64,000 nucleotides of DNA from Ruminococcus sp. Its GTDB lineage: Bacteria; Bacillota; Clostridia; Oscillospirales; Ruminococcaceae. The translations under genes were made by a program, and so were the position numbers. The stretch spans positions 62,001-126,000 of the forward strand of contig JAFUXL010000011.1 of NCBI GenBank assembly GCA_017470905.1. Direction: 5' to 3'. The notes below the pieces were generated by a model that was not told the DNA's origin, did no database searches, and saw only the letters and a program-made list of their open reading frames with translations. Shown here piece by piece: positions 60,902 through 64,000 of this stretch (the stretch's first letter is position 1; the number at the start of each line of letters is the position of its first letter).

Positions 60902-61818
60902 AGAGATTTATATTTTCCGCCGTTCTTGCAGTGATGTTTCTTTTCGTCATGCCGCTGAATGCTCTGAATGCCGATGCTGCTTACAATTACGCAAAGGGCT
61001 ATGACGGCGATATGGAGAAAATCGGTCTTTATGATGAATACGGGCTTTTCGGCGGAGACGAATTTGAAGAGATTGATACAATGATAGATACATACGCTGA
61101 ACTGCTCGAAATGAATATAGCCGTATTTCTTGCGGACAGCTCATACGCATATTTTTCCGATTATCAGACGGAAATTTTCGCAGACGACAGCTATGACGAA
61201 ATCTTCGGGGAGGATACGGACGGAGTATTCTATTATCTCGATTTGTCGGGAAAACGTCCTGCATATGATTATCTTTCCACAAGCGGAAAGTCTGTGCTTT
61301 ACTATCAGGACAAAATAGACAGCAGAGAATTTGAAAGAACCATGATAAGCCACCTCCCCTCATCGGGCGAGGAAATAAGAGCCGAACAGATACACGATGC
61401 AATAACGGCTTTCTGCGATTTTCTCATGAACAGAAAAAACGAAAGCACAAGCTTTTCAAGGCATTACAAAGACAGCTCTTCGGGAAAGGTTTTCTATTAC
61501 AAGAACGGTGAGCTTTTCATAACCAGGGGAAATGCCCCCTCTACCGTGCTTTTCATCACGTTCATATTCTTTCTCATAGGGCTTGTGACTTCACTGATAA
61601 CAAAAGCCTGCGTAAAGAGCCATTACAAATTCAAGGCATCGGCAAATCCCGGTACTTATGTTTCGCAGCAAAATTCAAGGCTTAATATCCGAACCGATAC
61701 GTTCCTGCGCACACATACATCAAGGGCAAAAATAGAGTCAAGCAGCGGCGGCAGAAGCGGCGGCGGAGGAGGTCATTCGCACGGTGGCGGTCACGGCGGC
61801 GGAGGCTACCACAGATAG
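60898..61818 (+). CDS. TPM-domain membrane protein with Gly/His-rich tail
   Basis: 306 residues from the ATG overlapping the upstream stop. Signal peptide (FIFSAVLAVMFLFVMPLNA), extracytoplasmic TPM-like domain (about 35-190; IGLYDEYGLFGGDEFEEIDT and MNIAVFLADSS), one membrane helix (STVLFITFIFFLIGLVTSLI), then a cytoplasmic tail ending in Ser/Gly/His repeats (GGGGGHSHGGGHGGGG) that could bind metal. TPM domains have been linked to phosphatase activity and photosystem repair elsewhere. Forms an operon with the zinc-ribbon protein. Confidence 0.82.
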   Translation: MKRFIFSAVLAVMFLFVMPLNALNADAAYNYAKGYDGDMEKIGLYDEYGLFGGDEFEEIDTMIDTYAELLEMNIAVFLADSSYAYFSDYQTEIFADDSYDEIFGEDTDGVFYYLDLSGKRPAYDYLSTSGKSVLYYQDKIDSREFERTMISHLPSSGEEIRAEQIHDAITAFCDFLMNRKNESTSFSRHYKDSSSGKVFYYKNGELFITRGNAPSTVLFITFIFFLIGLVTSLITKACVKSHYKFKASANPGTYVSQQNSRLNIRTDTFLRTHTSRAKIESSSGGRSGGGGGHSHGGGHGGGGYHR

Positions 61819-61828
61819 TAAGTAATTA

Positions 61829-61926
61829 ATAATTCATAATGCATAATGCATAATTTGCAGGGCTTTCAGCCTTGCAGTTAAAGCATTGCCACAGGCAATA
61901 ATATAATTATGAATTATGCATTAAAT
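61829..61926. repeat. Pair of AT-rich palindromic repeats (family ii)
   Basis: AATTCATAATGCATAATGCA (61829 on) and, in inverted orientation, AATTATGAATTATGCATTAA (61907 on), flanking GGCTTTCAGCCTTGCAG and GCATTGCC, so the ~100-bp gap is itself a large inverted repeat upstream of trpB2. Confidence 0.6.
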
Positions 61927-61942
61927 AAATGGAGGTTTTTAT

Positions 61943-63313
61943 ATGTCAAACGAAAAAATACCCTACAAAATTTATCTCTCGGAGGAGGAACTCCCCAAAC
62001 AGTGGTACAACGTGAGGGCGGATATGAAGAAAAAGCCTGCACCTCTCCTCAATCCTGCAACATTAAAGCCCGTAACGGCTGAGGAACTCGGTCATGTTTT
62101 CTGCGATGAGCTTGTCGCACAGGAGCTTGACGACACTACACCCTATATCGACATTCCCGATGAGATACAGAGCTTCTACAGAATGTACCGTCCGTCACCC
62201 CTCGTAAGAGCTTACTGCCTTGAAAAATATCTCGGCACTCCTGCAAAGATATACTACAAATTCGAGGGAAACAACACAAGCGGAAGCCATAAGCTCAATT
62301 CCGCAATCGCACAGGCTTATTATGCGAAAAAACAGGGTCTTAAAGGCGTTACCACCGAAACAGGAGCAGGTCAGTGGGGTACTGCGCTTTCAATGGCTTG
62401 TTCGTATTTCAACCTCGACTGCAAGGTATATATGGTAAAGGTATCCTACGAGCAGAAGCCCTTCAGACGTGAGGTAATGCGCACATACGGAGCGTCCGTT
62501 ACTCCCTCGCCCTCGGATACGACAGAGGTCGGAAGAAAGATTTTATCCGAATTTCCCGACACTAACGGAAGTCTCGGCTGTGCAATATCCGAGGCTGTCG
62601 AGGCTGCAACTTCACAGGAAGGCTACCGTTATGTCCTCGGAAGTGTTCTCTCACAGGTACTTCTCCACCAGACAGTTATAGGCCTTGAAACCAAGGCTGC
62701 AATGGACAAATACGGCATAAAACCCGATGTTATCATAGGCTGTGCAGGCGGCGGCTCAAATCTTGGCGGACTTATCGCACCTTTCATGGGCGAAAAGCTC
62801 AGAGGCGAGGCGGATTATAAAATAATTGCCGTTGAACCTGCATCATGCCCCAGCTTTACAAGAGGTATCTATGCATATGATTTCTGCGATACCGGAAAGG
62901 TATGCCCCTTGCAGAAGATGTATACACTCGGCAGCGGATTTATGCCCTCGCCCAATCACGCAGGCGGTCTCAGATACCACGGTATGAGTGCCATTCTCTC
63001 GGAGCTTTACGACCAGAAATTAATGGACGCAATATCGGCTGAACAGACGGCAGTATTTGATGCCGCACAGCAGTTTGCAAGAGTTGAGGGAATACTCCCG
63101 GCACCCGAAAGCAGCCACGCAATACGTGCGGCAATCGACGAGGCTGTCAGATGCAAGGAAACGGGCGAGGAGAAAACCATACTCTTCGGTCTTACCGGTA
63201 CGGGATATTTTGATATGTATGCTTATGCGGCATATAATGACGGAAAAATGAGCGACTATATCCCGACTGATGACGAGCTTAAAAAATCCTTTGCTTCTCT
63301 CCCCAAGGTTTGA
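61943..63313 (+). CDS. trpB: TrpB2-type tryptophan synthase beta chain
   Basis: 456 residues, longer than classical TrpB (~400) as is typical of TrpB2. PLP Lys in NNTSGSHKLNSAIAQAYYAK, TTETGAGQWGTALSMAC, and the phosphate-binding GCAGGGSNLGG. It joins indole and serine to tryptophan. No trpA or other trp gene is next to it; TrpB2 forms often stand alone as indole salvage enzymes, which fits. GGAGG before the ATG. Confidence 0.9.
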   Translation: MSNEKIPYKIYLSEEELPKQWYNVRADMKKKPAPLLNPATLKPVTAEELGHVFCDELVAQELDDTTPYIDIPDEIQSFYRMYRPSPLVRAYCLEKYLGTPAKIYYKFEGNNTSGSHKLNSAIAQAYYAKKQGLKGVTTETGAGQWGTALSMACSYFNLDCKVYMVKVSYEQKPFRREVMRTYGASVTPSPSDTTEVGRKILSEFPDTNGSLGCAISEAVEAATSQEGYRYVLGSVLSQVLLHQTVIGLETKAAMDKYGIKPDVIIGCAGGGSNLGGLIAPFMGEKLRGEADYKIIAVEPASCPSFTRGIYAYDFCDTGKVCPLQKMYTLGSGFMPSPNHAGGLRYHGMSAILSELYDQKLMDAISAEQTAVFDAAQQFARVEGILPAPESSHAIRAAIDEAVRCKETGEEKTILFGLTGTGYFDMYAYAAYNDGKMSDYIPTDDELKKSFASLPKV

Positions 63314-63329
63314 TTCAGTTCTGAATATT

Positions 63330-63362
63330 AAGTATCCCCCGTTTTGCAGCGGGGGATTTTTT
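63330..63362. terminator. Bidirectional terminator
   Basis: ATCCCCCG-TTTTGCAG-CGGGGGAT followed by T6, between trpB2 and the convergent XRE gene. Confidence 0.88.
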
Positions 63363-63603
63363 AGTATAATTCCTGTTCAAGATTTCTGAAATTTTCCGTA
63401 TTGAAAAAATCGGTTATTGTTATATTAAGCCCGTCACATAATTTTTTGATTGTCACTATGCCTATATTTTTAACATGATGATTGACAATGCAGTTTACGG
63501 TTGATTGTGTAATGCCTGAAATATTGCAAAGTTTATTGACAGTGATATTGCGTTCATCACAAAGCTCCAGTATACGTTCCGCAACGACTTCTGAAATTCC
63601 CAT
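63361..63603 (-). CDS. XRE-family regulator, divergent from a 25-codon peptide gene
   Basis: 80 residues, single HTH domain: GISEVVAERILELCDERNIT, VNKLCNISGITQSTVNCIVN, then NIGIVTIKKLCDGLNITITD. Little else is present. The intergenic region to its right (63604-63886) holds a GC hairpin (CTCCCCCGCATCGGGCGGGGGAG, about 63639-63661), three related AACGATAAATCGTT-like sites and a strong plus-strand promoter for the peptide gene. Autoregulation and control of the peptide are inferred from this arrangement. Confidence 0.85.
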   Translation of the reverse strand: MGISEVVAERILELCDERNITVNKLCNISGITQSTVNCIVNHHVKNIGIVTIKKLCDGLNITITDFFNTENFRNLEQELY

Positions 63604-63802
63604 AGTATCACACTCCGTTGATTTTATAATGTTTGTATCTCCCCCGCATCGGGCGGGGGAGATACGGCTTTTATGGTTATGATACCATTTTTAAAAGAAA
63701 ATACTTGTTGATAAATCGTTGATTTTCGACAAATTTCGACAAAAAAGTGTCTTATTGTGTATAATGCACAAATCGGACGTTTAAACTTTGTGCATAAAAA
63801 TT

Positions 63803-63816
63803 AACGATAAATCGTT
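63803..63816. promoter_or_regulatory. Operator-like palindrome 1 of the XRE-peptide locus
   Basis: AACGATAAATCGTT, arms AACGAT/ATCGTT, overlapping the first bases of the -35 (63815-63820). A weaker relative, GTTGATAAATCGTT, is at 63707-63720. Confidence 0.7.
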
Positions 63817-63843
63817 GACATTTTAGAAAACTTGTGATATAAT
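63815..63843 (+). promoter_or_regulatory. Sigma-A promoter of the 25-codon peptide gene
   Basis: TTGACA (63815-63820), 17-bp spacer, TATAAT (63838-63843), both consensus. A second possible promoter (TCGACA 63736, 18 bp, TATAAT 63760) lies upstream. Confidence 0.88.
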
Positions 63844-63848
63844 ACATA

Positions 63849-63864
63849 TAACGATAAAACGTTA
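63849..63864. promoter_or_regulatory. Operator-like palindrome 2 of the XRE-peptide locus
   Basis: TAACGATAAAACGTTA at about +1 to +15 of the peptide transcript; with site 1 it brackets the promoter. Confidence 0.65.
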
Positions 63865-63886
63865 ATAAATATACGGAGGTGGAATT

Positions 63887-63964
63887 ATGATATTGGGATG
63901 GATTCTTCCGATAATCTGCACTCCTGTATTGCCTGCTCCTTATTTTTGGAGATGGTTAAGGTAA
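63887..63964 (+). CDS. 25-residue hydrophobic Pro/Trp-rich peptide
   Basis: ATG preceded by a near-perfect GGAGGTGGAATT site. The peptide begins MILGWILPIICTPVLPAPYF and ends W-R-W-L-R before TAA. Fourteen or so hydrophobic residues with four Pro and three Trp, then a basic-aromatic tail: the make-up of membrane-active peptides (type I toxin-like, holin-like or signalling). It has a consensus promoter framed by two operator-like sites and a divergent XRE gene. Too short for ordinary gene finders. The plus strand runs to the window end 36 bp later, so a longer operon cannot be excluded. Confidence 0.65.
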   Translation: MILGWILPIICTPVLPAPYFWRWLR

Positions 63965-64000
63965 TCAGTTTATAGTGTTAATCTGCGGTAATGCAACTGT

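Overview
The window looks like a chromosomal segment of a low-GC Firmicute of the Ruminococcus/Oscillospiraceae type. The reasons are dockerin-bearing secreted enzymes (a GH5 endoglucanase and an M6-type protease), a GH94 cellobiose phosphorylase, dipicolinate synthase and SpoVA sporulation genes, a cobalamin methionine synthase lacking the reactivation domain, ECF transporter genes, and sigma-A promoters that almost all have a 17-bp spacer. The genus is an inference; nothing in the window names it.

Layout. 1-8.3 kb (minus strand): a long co-directional run, ruvC - ruvA - sseB - ruvB - papain-like protein - degenerate GlmM-like phosphohexomutase - rRNA-methyltransferase-like protein - two tandem DUF6440 proteins - ecfA1 - ecfA2 - ecfT (cut by the window edge). 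8.6-12.6 kb (plus): pheA, metH and a small membrane protein. 12.7-16.6 kb (minus): dpaB/dpaA (dipicolinate synthase) and a dockerin GH5 cellulase. 17-20.7 kb (plus): a membrane protein, a CadC-like ArsR sensor, an amidohydrolase, a CPBP-like membrane protein, tadA and tRNA-Leu(GAG). 20.7-22.1 kb (minus): spoVAD-spoVAE without spoVAC. 22.2-25.1 kb (plus): an LRR protein, a lipoprotein, an AT-rich hypothetical gene and a XRE regulator. 25.1-32.3 kb (minus): a heterodimeric ABC exporter with its MarR regulator, prfB, and a CNNM/CorC-type protein preceded by a leader peptide and hairpin. 32.5-36.9 kb (plus): Wzm/Wzt polysaccharide exporter and a glycosyltransferase-methyltransferase fusion. 37-45 kb: feoB, then a TetR regulator diverging from an MMPL transporter and a giant heptad-repeat protein. 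45.4-51 kb (plus): rny, dockerin M6 protease, O-antigen-ligase-like protein, DUF4230. 51-53.4 kb: small accessory genes, including a frameshifted ribbon-helix-helix gene. 53.4-59.5 kb (minus): cellobiose phosphorylase, mutarotase-like protein, DUF805 protein, citrate synthase. 59.8-64 kb: zinc-ribbon protein, TPM-domain protein, TrpB2-type synthase, and a XRE regulator diverging from a 25-codon membrane peptide gene.

How they fit together. Exported cellulase feeds cellobiose to the GH94 phosphorylase, whose alpha-glucose-1-phosphate enters central metabolism (citrate synthase is nearby). DPA synthesis and transport imply spore formation. Wzm/Wzt, the GT-MT fusion and the ligase-like protein imply a surface glycan.

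Three dispersed repeat families occupy intergenic space: (i) a ~100-140 bp element with a GC-rich hairpin core and conserved AT-rich arms; (ii) AT-rich palindromes of the AATTATGAATTATGCATTATG type; (iii) a ~50-115 bp inverted-repeat element that sits, always in the same orientation, directly before the ribosome binding site of a gene. The most unusual loci are the 25-residue peptide with its XRE regulator, the leader peptide/hairpin before the CNNM gene, the GlmM paralogue with nearly every active-site loop changed, and the frameshifted RHH gene that carries an A_AAG_GGA slippery pattern. All calls come from reading the sequence; no searches were run.
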